The notes beneath the pieces were generated by a model, which saw nothing but the letters and a program-made list of their open reading frames with translations, did no database searches and was not told the DNA's origin. From Pontibacter liquoris (GTDB lineage: Bacteria; Bacteroidota; Bacteroidia; Cytophagales; Hymenobacteraceae): a DNA stretch of 64,000 nucleotides. The position numbers were made by a program, and so were the translations under genes. Positions 25,481 through 35,267 of this stretch are shown here, piece by piece. The stretch spans positions 2,418,001 to 2,482,000 of the forward strand of contig NZ_JALEBG010000001.1 in assembly GCF_022758235.1 (NCBI RefSeq), read 5' to 3'. Position 1 is the stretch's first letter, and the number at the start of each line of letters is the position of its first letter.

Positions 25481-25496
25481 GTCACAGAATGACCTG

Positions 25497-25955
25497 TTAC
25501 GGGCTTCCGGGCACTTTGTGCTCATCGCGTTTAAAAAACTGCATGGCAATAAACGAGATCATCACCCCGGAGATAACGCCTTCCATCATCAGCACCATAA
25601 AGATCACAAAGCCGGGCGTAGCAGCCAGCCCCTCCCCCAGGTAAGGCTGCGAGGAGAGCTCTTTGAGTAATTTCCCGCTGCCGATTTTAACATATAGCAC
25701 CATGAACACCGCAAACAGCAAGGTAGCTACTGCGGACGTAATGATACCGGCGCCAAGACCTTTAAAGTAGGATATCTGCCCATTTACACTTTGCTTATAC
25801 CCCCGGATGGCCATCACCACGCCAATGGTCAGGATGATCCCGTTCAGGAAATGCAGGGCTGTATAATGCGTGAGCCCCAGCAGATCCATGATCAGAAAAT
25901 AAACGATCAGGCCCGCTGTGGTCAAAAGGCCGTATTTGATTCCGATCTTTTCCAT
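25497..25955 (-). CDS. DUF4199-family membrane protein, copy 2
   Basis: A 151-residue four-helix membrane protein beginning MEKIGIKYGLLTTAGLIVYF. The GIRGY-like basic turn (MAIRGYKQSVNGQISYFKGL) after the second helix and the C-terminal SFIAMQFFKRDEHK are shared with the adjacent upstream gene. DUF4199 proteins have no known function. The upstream extension of the frame to 26066 overlaps the neighbouring gene and is disregarded. Confidence 0.82.
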   Translation of the reverse strand: MEKIGIKYGLLTTAGLIVYFLIMDLLGLTHYTALHFLNGIILTIGVVMAIRGYKQSVNGQISYFKGLGAGIITSAVATLLFAVFMVLYVKIGSGKLLKELSSQPYLGEGLAATPGFVIFMVLMMEGVISGVMISFIAMQFFKRDEHKVPGSP

Positions 25956-26004
25956 AGTATAGGTTTGGTAAAGTGGGTGAAGGCGTTCAGTTAGCAGCCG
26001 CAGC

Positions 26005-26475
26005 TCAGGCTTGGTTTGGCAAGGTATGGTCCGGCCGTTTGAACCATTGCATGGCAATAAAAGCAACTAAAAACCCTGGCCAGGTACCCTGCACAATGGT
26101 TACCAGGAACATGGTCAGTATCGAAATGCTATGCGGAAACAAACCGCTGGCACCTAAAGTCTCCAGGTATTGCTGATCGAACAAAACGATAAAGAGCACC
26201 AGGAAAATACCAAGAATGACGCTCGATACGGCAGCCGTGATAGCACCGATAGCCAGCCCCTCAAAGTAATTGATCATGCCGGCGCGCAGCTTTTTATACT
26301 TCGAAATAGCCACCACAATACCGATGACCAGGAAGATGCCACTCAGGTACGACAGTTCCACAATATCGGTAAGGCCAAGCAGGCGCATGATTAAAAAGAA
26401 CAAGATGTGCGCAATGCCAACCAGTAATCCGTACTTTATCGCCAGGTTCTGATAAGATACTTTTGAGTATGCCAT
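26005..26475 (-). CDS. DUF4199-family membrane protein, copy 1
   Basis: A 156-residue membrane protein with four hydrophobic segments. LAIKYGLLVGIAHILFFLIM, ISKYKKLRAGMINYFEGLAI and FIAMQWFKRPDHT line up with the next gene 49 bp downstream, so the two are tandem duplicates and probably one transcript. The order on the minus strand is copy 1 then copy 2. Function unknown. Confidence 0.82.
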   Translation of the reverse strand: MAYSKVSYQNLAIKYGLLVGIAHILFFLIMRLLGLTDIVELSYLSGIFLVIGIVVAISKYKKLRAGMINYFEGLAIGAITAAVSSVILGIFLVLFIVLFDQQYLETLGASGLFPHSISILTMFLVTIVQGTWPGFLVAFIAMQWFKRPDHTLPNQA

Positions 26476-28438
<1,963 letters not shown>

Positions 28439-28475
28439 CGTTACCAGTGGCAACTACCGCTAAGAGCTAAACCTG

Positions 28476-29183
28476 ATGAAGAAAAATCTGCGCCTTATAG
28501 AATGTATGGCCGCCTGGCTCCTGCTGCTGCTTCTGGTAAGCCAGCAAGCTGCTGCCCAGACCCCTGATTCTGTGAACCGTAAACCGTCATTGCCTACCGG
28601 CCCGCCTGTTCCTACCGAGCAGCCCCGGCCGCAGCAAAGACCTACGGTACGCCCACCCGTAGCGCAGCCCCCGGTAATGACACCACAGGCACGGAAGCAG
28701 GAAGACGAGCAGGAAAAGCTGGCTCCGATCGATCGTTTATACTATGGCGGCAGCTTTGGCCTGCAGTTTGGCAGTTATACCAACATCTCGCTGCTGCCCA
28801 TACTTGGCTATAAGGTCACCAACCGGTTTAGTGTCGGCACAGGCGTTGTCTATCATTTTATCCGGAGTGGCGGCATGAGCCTGAACAATTACGGCGGGCG
28901 CGCTTTTACACAGGTAGAACTCTTTGATATCGGCGACGGTGCGCTGCTGGCGCACGCCGAGCTGGAGGCAATCAGTACCGAGTCCTTATACTTTGATCAG
29001 CAGGGGTATTATACCCAGCGCAAAATGCTGGCGCTGCCCATGGCCGGCATCGGTTACCGGCAGCGCATCAGCGACAAAGCCTCGTTTGACCTGCTGCTGC
29101 TCTACAACGTGAACGACGACCCGGCTAACCCTTACAGTAACCCGGTAATCCGCGCCGGTTTTAATATTCCTTTCCGTAAATAA
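28476..29183 (+). CDS. Secreted beta-rich (porin-like) protein with Pro-rich linker
   Basis: A 235-residue protein with a signal peptide ending QQAAAQ, a proline- and glutamine-rich linker (residues ~35-75, GPPVPTEQPRPQQRPTVRPP), then ~155 residues of alternating strands such as LYYGGSFGLQFGSYT and FSVGTGVVYHF, ending in FNIPFRK with an aromatic near the C-terminus. It is probably a small outer-membrane beta-barrel. The linker before the barrel is unusual and might span the periplasm or bind peptidoglycan (inference). Confidence 0.75.
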   Translation: MKKNLRLIECMAAWLLLLLLVSQQAAAQTPDSVNRKPSLPTGPPVPTEQPRPQQRPTVRPPVAQPPVMTPQARKQEDEQEKLAPIDRLYYGGSFGLQFGSYTNISLLPILGYKVTNRFSVGTGVVYHFIRSGGMSLNNYGGRAFTQVELFDIGDGALLAHAELEAISTESLYFDQQGYYTQRKMLALPMAGIGYRQRISDKASFDLLLLYNVNDDPANPYSNPVIRAGFNIPFRK

Positions 29184-29193
29184 GGACTTTACC

Positions 29194-29239
29194 TAAATAA
29201 AAAGAGCCGCCACAATTTTGTGGCGGCTCTTTTTATTTA
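29194..29239 (+). terminator. Intrinsic terminator
   Basis: TAAATAAAAAGAGCCGCCAC pairs with GTGGCGGCTCTTTTTATTTA across a 6-base AATTTT loop. Confidence 0.95.
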
Positions 29240-29269
29240 TTATCCTTCTTGTTTAGTTATCCTAAACCA

Positions 29270-29419
29270 CTAGCCCCGGATAAGCCGGAGGAGTACTATG
29301 ATCACGGCAATTACAAGCAGAATGTGGATCAGACCACCAACGGCATCCGGGAAACCCAGAAAGCCTATTAGCCAGAAAATTACCAGTATGGCTGCAATGA
29401 TATACAATAGATTTCCCAT
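29270..29419 (-). CDS. lmo0937-family small membrane protein, copy 1
   Basis: A 49-residue product: MGNLLYIIAAILVIFWLIGF, a FPDAVGG turn, then a second membrane helix ending LLRLIRG. It fits the lmo0937/DUF5670 family of short stress-associated membrane proteins. It is 86% identical (42 of 49 by eye) to the gene at 29488, so a recent tandem duplicate. Confidence 0.85.
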   Translation of the reverse strand: MGNLLYIIAAILVIFWLIGFLGFPDAVGGLIHILLVIAVIIVLLRLIRG

Positions 29420-29487
29420 AGTTGTGTATGTTATAAGTGTCTTAATGATTGTTTCTCATGTTTACTAACGAGGAATTGTGCCAGAAG

Positions 29488-29640
29488 TTAGGCTCCTCGT
29501 ATCAAGCGCAGTACTACGGCAATTACTGCCAGTACAAGAAGTATATGGATAATACCACCTACAGCATCCGGGAAGCCCAGGAAACCGATTAACCAGAAGA
29601 TTACCAATACAACCGCTATTACATAAAGTAAATTTCCCAT
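29488..29640 (-). CDS. lmo0937-family small membrane protein, copy 2
   Basis: A 50-residue product with the same MGNLLY start, FPDAVGG turn and RLIRG end, plus an extra final Ala. It is upstream of copy 1 by 68 bp on the same strand. Probably expressed together, under a promoter in the 443-bp spacer to the right. Confidence 0.85.
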   Translation of the reverse strand: MGNLLYVIAVVLVIFWLIGFLGFPDAVGGIIHILLVLAVIAVVLRLIRGA

Positions 29641-30083
29641 AATTTTAGTTTTTAGCTTTTAGTTTAGTTTACTTCTGCCCCCTTTGCTTTCTGTCGAAAC
29701 ACCGGCTAAGCTTTTCAGCCGTGGGGCAAAAGGTATTTGTATTTTTTTATTTTAAGCTTTTACGCAGCTATATTCTAAAGGATTTATATTTAAGTATTTT
29801 TTTGTGTAAGCTTTCCTATAAAAGCTAAATTCCGGATTTTGCACCCTTTTATAAACACATATTACATCCCTGATAGCCAACTATTTCAGCCACTTCGCTT
29901 AAGCAGAAAATATTTTTTCATACTCTTATCGTTATAAAGGGCCGCTCACATTTAAAAAGAAGTGGTTTACGCCAGCAAAACGTGCTTTAAATAGAAGTCT
30001 TCCAAGAGCCTTTCGCAGGTACAGGTCTGTTCGGGTTTTTCTGCTAGTTTTGTATACGTTTATCACTCACACGATCGATCCAT
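29641..30083. other. AT-rich spacer between divergent genes
   Basis: 443 bp without a gene. A near-match to the -7 element reading leftward (TACCTTTTG, 29726-29735) could drive the twin small membrane protein genes. TAGTTTTG at 30045 reads rightward toward the dehydrogenase. Confidence 0.5.
30045..30052 (+). promoter_or_regulatory. -7 promoter element for the dehydrogenase
   Basis: TAGTTTTG matches TAnnTTTG, 31 bp before the ATG at 30084. Confidence 0.5.
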
Positions 30084-30977
30084 ATGAAAAAAATAGCAGT
30101 TATCGGTTCCGGCACCATGGGTAACGGCATTGCGCACGCCTTTGCACAAAATGGTTTTCCTGTTTCATTAATTGACATCTCGGAAGAAGCGCTTCAGAAA
30201 GCCCTTGGCACGATTGCCAAAAACCTGGACCGCATTGTAGCCAAAGGAAACTTAACCGAAGAGCAGAAAGCACACACGCTACGCAACATCACCACCTACA
30301 CCTCGCTGCAGGAAGGCGTGCAGGAAGCAGACCTGGTGGTGGAAGCTGCCACCGAGAACGTAGACCTCAAGCTTAAGATATTCCGTGACCTGAGCACCTT
30401 TGCCAAACCGGAAGCCATACTTGCCTCCAATACCTCCTCTATCTCTATTACCAAGATCGCCTCGGTTACCGAACGCCCTGCGAACGTAATCGGCATGCAC
30501 TTTATGAACCCGGTGCCAGTGATGAAGCTGGTGGAAGTGATCCGCGGATACTCCACCTCAGATGAGGTGACCCGCCAGGTAGTAGAAATAACCGAACTGC
30601 TGGGCAAGATTCCGGCCGAAGCGAACGATTACCCGGGCTTTGTCGCGAACCGTATCCTGATGCCGATGATCAACGAAGCGATCTACAGCCTGTTTGAAGG
30701 CGTAGCTGGCGTGGAGGAGATCGACACCATTATGAAACTGGGTATGGCCCACCCAATGGGACCGCTGCAGCTGGCCGATTTTATTGGCCTTGATGTCTGC
30801 CTGTCTATCCTGAATGTGCTGCACGAGGGATTTGGAAATCCGAAGTATGCGCCGTGCCCGCTGCTGGTTAATATGGTACAGGCCGGCCACAAGGGTGTTA
30901 AATCCGGCCAGGGCTTTTATACCTGGACGCATGGCTCCAAAGAGCTCATCGTAGCAGACCGGTTTAAGAAGAAGTAA
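30084..30977 (+). CDS. hbd: 3-hydroxybutyryl-CoA dehydrogenase
   Basis: A 297-residue NAD(P)-dependent enzyme interconverting 3-hydroxyacyl-CoA and 3-oxoacyl-CoA, in fatty-acid or butanoate metabolism. The N-terminal Rossmann motif GSGTMGNGIAHAFAQNG is at residues ~7-24. Catalytic-site blocks VVEAATENVDLK, ASNTSSISI, and GMHFMNPVPVMKLVE (His-Asn pair) follow, and the helical dimerisation domain ends with SGQGFYTW. The length fits the short monofunctional form rather than the FadB fusion. Monocistronic with its own terminator. Confidence 0.95.
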   Translation: MKKIAVIGSGTMGNGIAHAFAQNGFPVSLIDISEEALQKALGTIAKNLDRIVAKGNLTEEQKAHTLRNITTYTSLQEGVQEADLVVEAATENVDLKLKIFRDLSTFAKPEAILASNTSSISITKIASVTERPANVIGMHFMNPVPVMKLVEVIRGYSTSDEVTRQVVEITELLGKIPAEANDYPGFVANRILMPMINEAIYSLFEGVAGVEEIDTIMKLGMAHPMGPLQLADFIGLDVCLSILNVLHEGFGNPKYAPCPLLVNMVQAGHKGVKSGQGFYTWTHGSKELIVADRFKKK

Positions 30978-31023
30978 GTTATTGTTAAATTGTTAATGAT
31001 TTAACCCTTTCAGGAATCATAAT

Positions 31024-31067
31024 AAACTAAAAGCCGCTGCAAGTATACTTGCAGCGGCTTTTAGTTT
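31024..31067 (+). terminator. Palindromic terminator centred on AAGTATACTT
   Basis: AAACTAAAAGCCGCTGC and GCAGCGGCTTTTAGTTT flank the palindrome AAGTATACTT, so the recurrent heptamer forms the hairpin tip. Confidence 0.92.
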
Positions 31068-31085
31068 TAAAAATCGCGATTCTGG

Positions 31086-31222
31086 CGCCAGTATTTACTT
31101 GTGCCGTTTGGTAGTGTGAGTCTCCGGACTCACATATATTATCTATATTATAACAGCTTTCTCAACACGCAAGTTTGGAGACTTGCCCACTTAAAAGGCA
31201 CTAGTTAATTCTGGCGTCAGCT
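31086..31222. repeat. Small inverted-repeat element with internal hairpins
   Basis: The left end CGCCAGTATTTACTTGTGCC and the inverted right end (complement reads CGCCAGAATTAACTAGTGCC) match at 17 of 20 bases. Inside are the palindromes GTGAGTCTCCGGACTCAC (31115) and GCAAGTTTGGAGACTTGC (31170). No coding potential. Looks like a mobilisable REP/MITE-type unit. Confidence 0.65.
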
Positions 31223-31274
31223 TGCATAAACGCAATAGGTATACTTGCCTTCCTATCACCCATTATACTTTAAA

Positions 31275-31312
31275 CAAAAGGCCTCTACCGGAATACCAGC
31301 AGAGGCCTTTTG
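31275..31312 (-). terminator. Terminator after dapD
   Basis: CAAAAGGCCTCT and AGAGGCCTTTTG pair across a 14-base loop, downstream of the leftward dapD gene. Confidence 0.85.
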
Positions 31313-31359
31313 ACTCTTATCTATACTTTACGAGCAACGGAAAACGAATATTGCACCCC

Positions 31360-32172
31360 TTACACCGCTACGGCATGATCGCGCAGCACATCGTTTAACG
31401 ATGTTTTCAGATCGGTGCTCTCCTTGCGCTGGCCGATAATCAGGGCGCAGGGCACCTGGAAATCGCCGGCAGGGAAATGCTTGGTATACGAACCTGGGAT
31501 CACCACCGAACGAGGCGGCACATACCCGCGGTACTCTTTAGGCTCGCTGCCCGTTACATCTATAATTTTAGAGCTACCGGTAATGGTCACACCTGCTCCG
31601 ATCACCGCTTCTTTGCCCACACGGCATCCTTCCACCAGTATACTTCTGGAACCGATAAAAGCCCCGTCTTCAATGATTACGGGCGCTGCCTGCACAGGCT
31701 CCAGCACGCCGCCAAGGCCCACGCCGCCGCTCAGGTGCACATTCTTGCCTACCTGTGCGCAGCTTCCAACGGTTGCCCAAGTGTCCACCATAGTGCCGGA
31801 ATCCACATATGCGCCGATGTTTACATAAGACGGCATCATCACCACGCCGTTTGCCAGGAACGCTCCGTAGCGCGCAATGGCATGCGGCACCACGCGTACG
31901 CCCAGGCCGGCATAATTGCGCTTCAGCGCGATCTTGTCATGAAACTCAAAAGGACCTACCTCGATGGTCTGCATGGCCTGGATCGGAAAGTAGAGCAGCA
32001 CCGCTTTCTTTACCCATTCATTTACCTGCCATTCTTCACCCACAGGTTCTGCCACGCGCAGCACTCCTTTGTCCAGTTCATCTACCACGGTGCGGATCGC
32101 CTCCACCGTGATTTTATCCTGCAGCAGGGCCCGGTTCTCCCAGGCCGCTTCTATTACTTCTCTTAATGCCAT
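31360..32172 (-). CDS. dapD: Tetrahydrodipicolinate N-succinyltransferase
   Basis: This enzyme transfers succinyl from succinyl-CoA to tetrahydrodipicolinate in the lysine/diaminopimelate pathway, feeding peptidoglycan synthesis. The 270-residue length is standard. A helical N-terminal domain is followed by a left-handed beta-helix of hexapeptide repeats (VMMPSYVNIGAYVDSGTMVD, VGKNVHLSGGVGLGG, EDGAFIGSRSILVEGCRVGK). PPRSVVIPGSYTK lies near the C-terminus. Its presence implies the succinylase variant of lysine synthesis. Confidence 0.97.
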   Translation of the reverse strand: MALREVIEAAWENRALLQDKITVEAIRTVVDELDKGVLRVAEPVGEEWQVNEWVKKAVLLYFPIQAMQTIEVGPFEFHDKIALKRNYAGLGVRVVPHAIARYGAFLANGVVMMPSYVNIGAYVDSGTMVDTWATVGSCAQVGKNVHLSGGVGLGGVLEPVQAAPVIIEDGAFIGSRSILVEGCRVGKEAVIGAGVTITGSSKIIDVTGSEPKEYRGYVPPRSVVIPGSYTKHFPAGDFQVPCALIIGQRKESTDLKTSLNDVLRDHAVAV

Positions 32173-32221
32173 GTCTGATTCGTTGCTAACAATTAAAGCA
32201 TAAAAGTATTAAATTTAACCG

Positions 32222-33370
32222 ATGCCTGAAAAGAGAATCCTGATTGCTTCGCTGTTAAAACCTGTAAACGATACCCGCATGTATGAGAAGCTGGGCCGCT
32301 CGCTGGCCATGCTGCCCGATGTGCAGGTACATATCTGCGGGTTTGAGGCGGCTCTGCCTGCCGATGCGCCAGCGAACATGTCCTTCCACCCGATCTTTCA
32401 TTTCAGGCGCTTAAGTATAAAACGGGCCAGCGCGCAAGTGCTTTATTACCGGCTACTTTGCCACCTCAAACCCCAGGTAATTATAGTATGTACGCACGAG
32501 TTGCTGTTATCTAGTTTATACTTTAAGAAAAAGCACGGGTGCCGGCTGGTGTATGATGTGCGTGAAAATTATGCCCTGAACCTGACGGCGCAACACAATT
32601 ATAATGCAGGCCTCAAACACCTGCTCGCCCTAGGAGTCCGGAAGATAGAAAAAGCGGCCGCCACAAGTATAAGCCACTACCTGGTGGCTGAACAGAGTTA
32701 CCTGCAGGAGCTGCCTTTTCTGACACGCAACACCACGCTGGTACAAAACAAGTATAAACCCGGCGCCAGCTATACGATGCCCGTTACCCCTGTAGCTCTG
32801 CCCGCCGGACCGTTGCAACTGCTTTATTCCGGTACCATTGCCGAACTATACGGGGTATTCGAGGCGATCACGTTTGCCGAAGCGGTACACCAGCTGCGGC
32901 CGGGTTCCACCCTTACTATAATAGGGTATAGCGCGCGCGCCGAAACCTGGCACCAGGTAAAAAAACTTGCCGAAGGCCGGCCCTACATTCGCCTGGTGGG
33001 GGGCGATAAACTGGTGCCCCACCCCTCTATTGTGCAGCAGATCCAGCAAAGCGACCTGGGCCTGCTCCCCTATCAGCCGAATGCCAGCACGTTTCGCTGC
33101 ATCCCCACCAAACTCTATGAATATGTAGCGCATGCGCTGCCGGTTGTGGTACAGGCAAATCCGCTCTGGCAACCAATTGTGGCCCGGCATGCGGCTGGCG
33201 TAAGTATTGACTTCAGGACCTGCGATGTGGCGGCGCTGTTGCAGCAGCTCCGGCAGCAGCAATTTTATACAACGGGAGTGCCGGCCGAGGCGTTTTGGAA
33301 AGAGGAAGAACAGAAGCTGTTGGTAGCCATTACCCCGTTGCTGGAGCATGAAAAGATTAAAACTTCCTAA
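32222..33370 (+). CDS. Glycosyltransferase, GT4-like
   Basis: A 382-residue GT-B-type glycosyltransferase. The N-terminal Rossmann half starts RILIASLLKPVNDTRMYEKL and has VYDVRENYALN near residue 115. The C-terminal nucleotide-sugar half has LLYSGTIAELYGVFEAI near 200 and TKLYEYVAHALPVV near 300, carrying the Glu/Tyr site of GT4 enzymes. Donor and acceptor are unknown. It may act on a surface glycan. It diverges from dapD, and its stop lies 9 bp from the operator in front of fabH. Confidence 0.85.
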   Translation: MPEKRILIASLLKPVNDTRMYEKLGRSLAMLPDVQVHICGFEAALPADAPANMSFHPIFHFRRLSIKRASAQVLYYRLLCHLKPQVIIVCTHELLLSSLYFKKKHGCRLVYDVRENYALNLTAQHNYNAGLKHLLALGVRKIEKAAATSISHYLVAEQSYLQELPFLTRNTTLVQNKYKPGASYTMPVTPVALPAGPLQLLYSGTIAELYGVFEAITFAEAVHQLRPGSTLTIIGYSARAETWHQVKKLAEGRPYIRLVGGDKLVPHPSIVQQIQQSDLGLLPYQPNASTFRCIPTKLYEYVAHALPVVVQANPLWQPIVARHAAGVSIDFRTCDVAALLQQLRQQQFYTTGVPAEAFWKEEEQKLLVAITPLLEHEKIKTS

Positions 33371-33377
33371 ATTTATT

Positions 33378-33393
33378 TTTAGACGAATCTAAA
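33378..33393. promoter_or_regulatory. DtxR/MntR-type operator in front of fabH-mntR-mntH
   Basis: TTTAGACGAATCTAAA is a perfect 6-bp inverted repeat with a 4-bp centre, resembling the TTAG...CTAA core of DtxR-family operators. It overlaps the -33 region of the promoter whose -7 box is at 33409. It also lies in a direct repeat of CTAAATTTATTTT (33368 and 33389). A DtxR-family regulator is encoded 1.2 kb downstream. Confidence 0.65.
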
Positions 33394-33408
33394 TTTATTT
33401 TATAACCG

Positions 33409-33416
33409 TATATTTG
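33409..33416 (+). promoter_or_regulatory. -7 promoter element for fabH
   Basis: TATATTTG matches TAnnTTTG, 19 bp before the fabH ATG, giving a very short leader. Confidence 0.55.
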
Positions 33417-33435
33417 TACGCAAATCTCTTATACT

Positions 33436-34434
33436 ATGCGAAATTCAAAAATTGCCGGTGTTGGCCACTATGTTCCGGAAAGGGTTGTGACCAACAAAGA
33501 CCTGGAGAAGATCATGGATACGTCTGATGAGTGGATCAGGGAGAGAACCGGGATTGTGGAGCGCCGCTACTTTGTAGAGGGTGTTGATACGACCTCTAAC
33601 ATGGGCGCAGAGGCTGCCCGCAGGGCGCTGAAAATGGCCGGACTGGAACCAGCAGACCTGGACATGATCGTATTTGCGACCTTAAGCCCGGACTATGTAT
33701 TTCCGGGATCCGGAGTGCTGTTGCAGCGCGAACTGGGCATCAAGGAAATCCCAGCGCTAGATGTGCGCAACCAATGCTCGGGCTTTGTGTATGCCCTATC
33801 GGTAGCCGACCAGTTCATCAAAACCGGCATGTATAACAATGTGCTGGTGGTAGGTTCTGAGATCCACTCCAGCGGCCTGGACTTCTCGACACGGGGCCGC
33901 GGCGTTTCGGTAATCTTTGGCGACGGTGCCGGCGCGGCAGTGCTCACCCCTTCCGATAGCAACGAACAGGGCATACTTTCCACCCACCTGCACGCCGACG
34001 GCGAATTTGCTGAAGAACTGGCGACCATCGACCCGGGCAGCAATAAGAAAAACCGCCTCACCCACGAGATGATCGACGAAGGCACCATTTACCCCTATAT
34101 GAACGGCAACACCGTGTTTAAGCACGCGGTTACGCGCTTCCCGGAGGTGATCACAGAAGCCCTGCAGAAAAACAACTATCAGCCCTCCGACATTGATATG
34201 CTGATCCCGCACCAGGCTAACCTGCGCATCACGTCCTATATACAGCAGAAAATGCAGCTGCCGATGGAAAAAGTGTTCAGCAACATTCACAAGTATGGCA
34301 ACACCACGGCAGCCTCCATTCCCATCGCCCTGAGCGAAGCAGTGTTGGAAGGACGCATCAAGGAAGGTGACCTGGTGTGCCTGGCCGCTTTTGGCAGCGG
34401 GTTTACCTGGGCCTCAGCCCTCATCCGGTGGTAG
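33436..34434 (+). CDS. fabH: Beta-ketoacyl-ACP synthase III
   Basis: This enzyme condenses acetyl-CoA (or another acyl-CoA) with malonyl-ACP to start fatty-acid chains. The 332-residue product has the catalytic triad in context: Cys in VRNQCSGFVYAL (~113), His in LIPHQANLRI (~258), and Asn in YGNTTAASIP (~289). TSDEWIRERTGI near the N-terminus is the family motif. It is not beside plsX or rpmF, the usual fabH neighbours, but in front of a manganese regulator and transporter, with a metal-type operator over its promoter. It may therefore be a second, metal-controlled KAS III; that is inference. Confidence 0.93.
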   Translation: MRNSKIAGVGHYVPERVVTNKDLEKIMDTSDEWIRERTGIVERRYFVEGVDTTSNMGAEAARRALKMAGLEPADLDMIVFATLSPDYVFPGSGVLLQRELGIKEIPALDVRNQCSGFVYALSVADQFIKTGMYNNVLVVGSEIHSSGLDFSTRGRGVSVIFGDGAGAAVLTPSDSNEQGILSTHLHADGEFAEELATIDPGSNKKNRLTHEMIDEGTIYPYMNGNTVFKHAVTRFPEVITEALQKNNYQPSDIDMLIPHQANLRITSYIQQKMQLPMEKVFSNIHKYGNTTAASIPIALSEAVLEGRIKEGDLVCLAAFGSGFTWASALIRW

Positions 34435-34443
34435 TTTTAATTA

Positions 34444-34560
34444 ACTGAGTTTTGAATCACTGAATAACTGAACCTTGTATCAATGATGGAGTGAAGGGGC
34501 GGAGTTTATATTTACTGTCATCCCATTCAATGATTCAAAATTCAGTTATTCAAAATTTAA
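34444..34560. repeat. GAATCACT/ATTCAAA octa- and heptanucleotide repeat
   Basis: Units GAATCACT, GAATAACT, GAACCTTG (34454 onward) and the inverted series ATTCAATG, ATTCAAA, ATTCAGTT, ATTCAAA (34525 onward) flank a unique 45-bp centre. The two arms are partly complementary and could pair. The array ends 7 bp before the mntR start. Confidence 0.7.
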
Positions 34561-34566
34561 AAAAGC

Positions 34567-35223
34567 GTGCATAGCTTCACCGAGGAAAACTATATCAAAG
34601 CCATCTACAAGCTGTCGGGCGGTGGCGAACAGGGCGTGAGTACCAACGCGCTGGCTGATGCGCTGGCGACCAAAGCAGCTTCGGTAACCGATATGCTGCG
34701 CCGGCTGAGCGCCAAGAACCTGGTGCACTACATCAAATACCGGGGTGTCACGCTCACGGAAGCGGGCGAGGCAGTGGCGCTGCAGATCATCCGCAAGCAC
34801 CGGCTTTGGGAAGTGTTTTTGGTAGAGAAGCTCCACTTTAGCTGGGACGAGGTGCACGAGGTGGCCGAAGAACTGGAGCACGTGCGCTCCGAACTGCTCA
34901 TCCAGCGCATGGATGCGTTTCTGGGGCATCCCAAGTATGACCCGCACGGCGATCCGATTCCATCGGAAGATGGGAAGATGAAGCCGAAAAAGCAGAAGCT
35001 GCTAGCCGACATGGAAGTAGCGGAAGCCGGGGTGGTAGTGGGCGTAAACGATTCGCAGCCCCTTTTTCTGCAACACCTCGACAGGATGGGTATTTCGCTG
35101 GGGAGCCGGATCGAAGTAGCGGATCGCATACCCTATGACAACTCCCTGGAGATCCGGCTGGAAGGCAGTAAAACCCTGCACCTCTCCTACGAGATCACAA
35201 AAAACATCTACCTGTCGGCCTGA
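34567..35223 (+). CDS. mntR: DtxR/MntR-family metal-dependent repressor
   Basis: A 218-residue regulator that, with Mn(II) or Fe(II) bound, should repress metal uptake. The N-terminus MHSFTEENYIKAIYKL and VSTNALADALATKAASVTDM form the winged helix. IIRKHRLWEVFLVEKLHFSW and EELEHVRSELLIQRMDAFLG are the metal-binding dimerisation domain, and an FeoA-like SH3 domain follows from ~145. It starts at GTG (34567); no upstream in-frame ATG is better. Located 44 bp before the NRAMP transporter, the expected target. Iron versus manganese specificity is inferred from that neighbour. Confidence 0.92.
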   Translation: MHSFTEENYIKAIYKLSGGGEQGVSTNALADALATKAASVTDMLRRLSAKNLVHYIKYRGVTLTEAGEAVALQIIRKHRLWEVFLVEKLHFSWDEVHEVAEELEHVRSELLIQRMDAFLGHPKYDPHGDPIPSEDGKMKPKKQKLLADMEVAEAGVVVGVNDSQPLFLQHLDRMGISLGSRIEVADRIPYDNSLEIRLEGSKTLHLSYEITKNIYLSA

Positions 35224-35267
35224 GGCAGCACAGGAAATCAGGCAAGCAAGTATACTTTATACAACCC

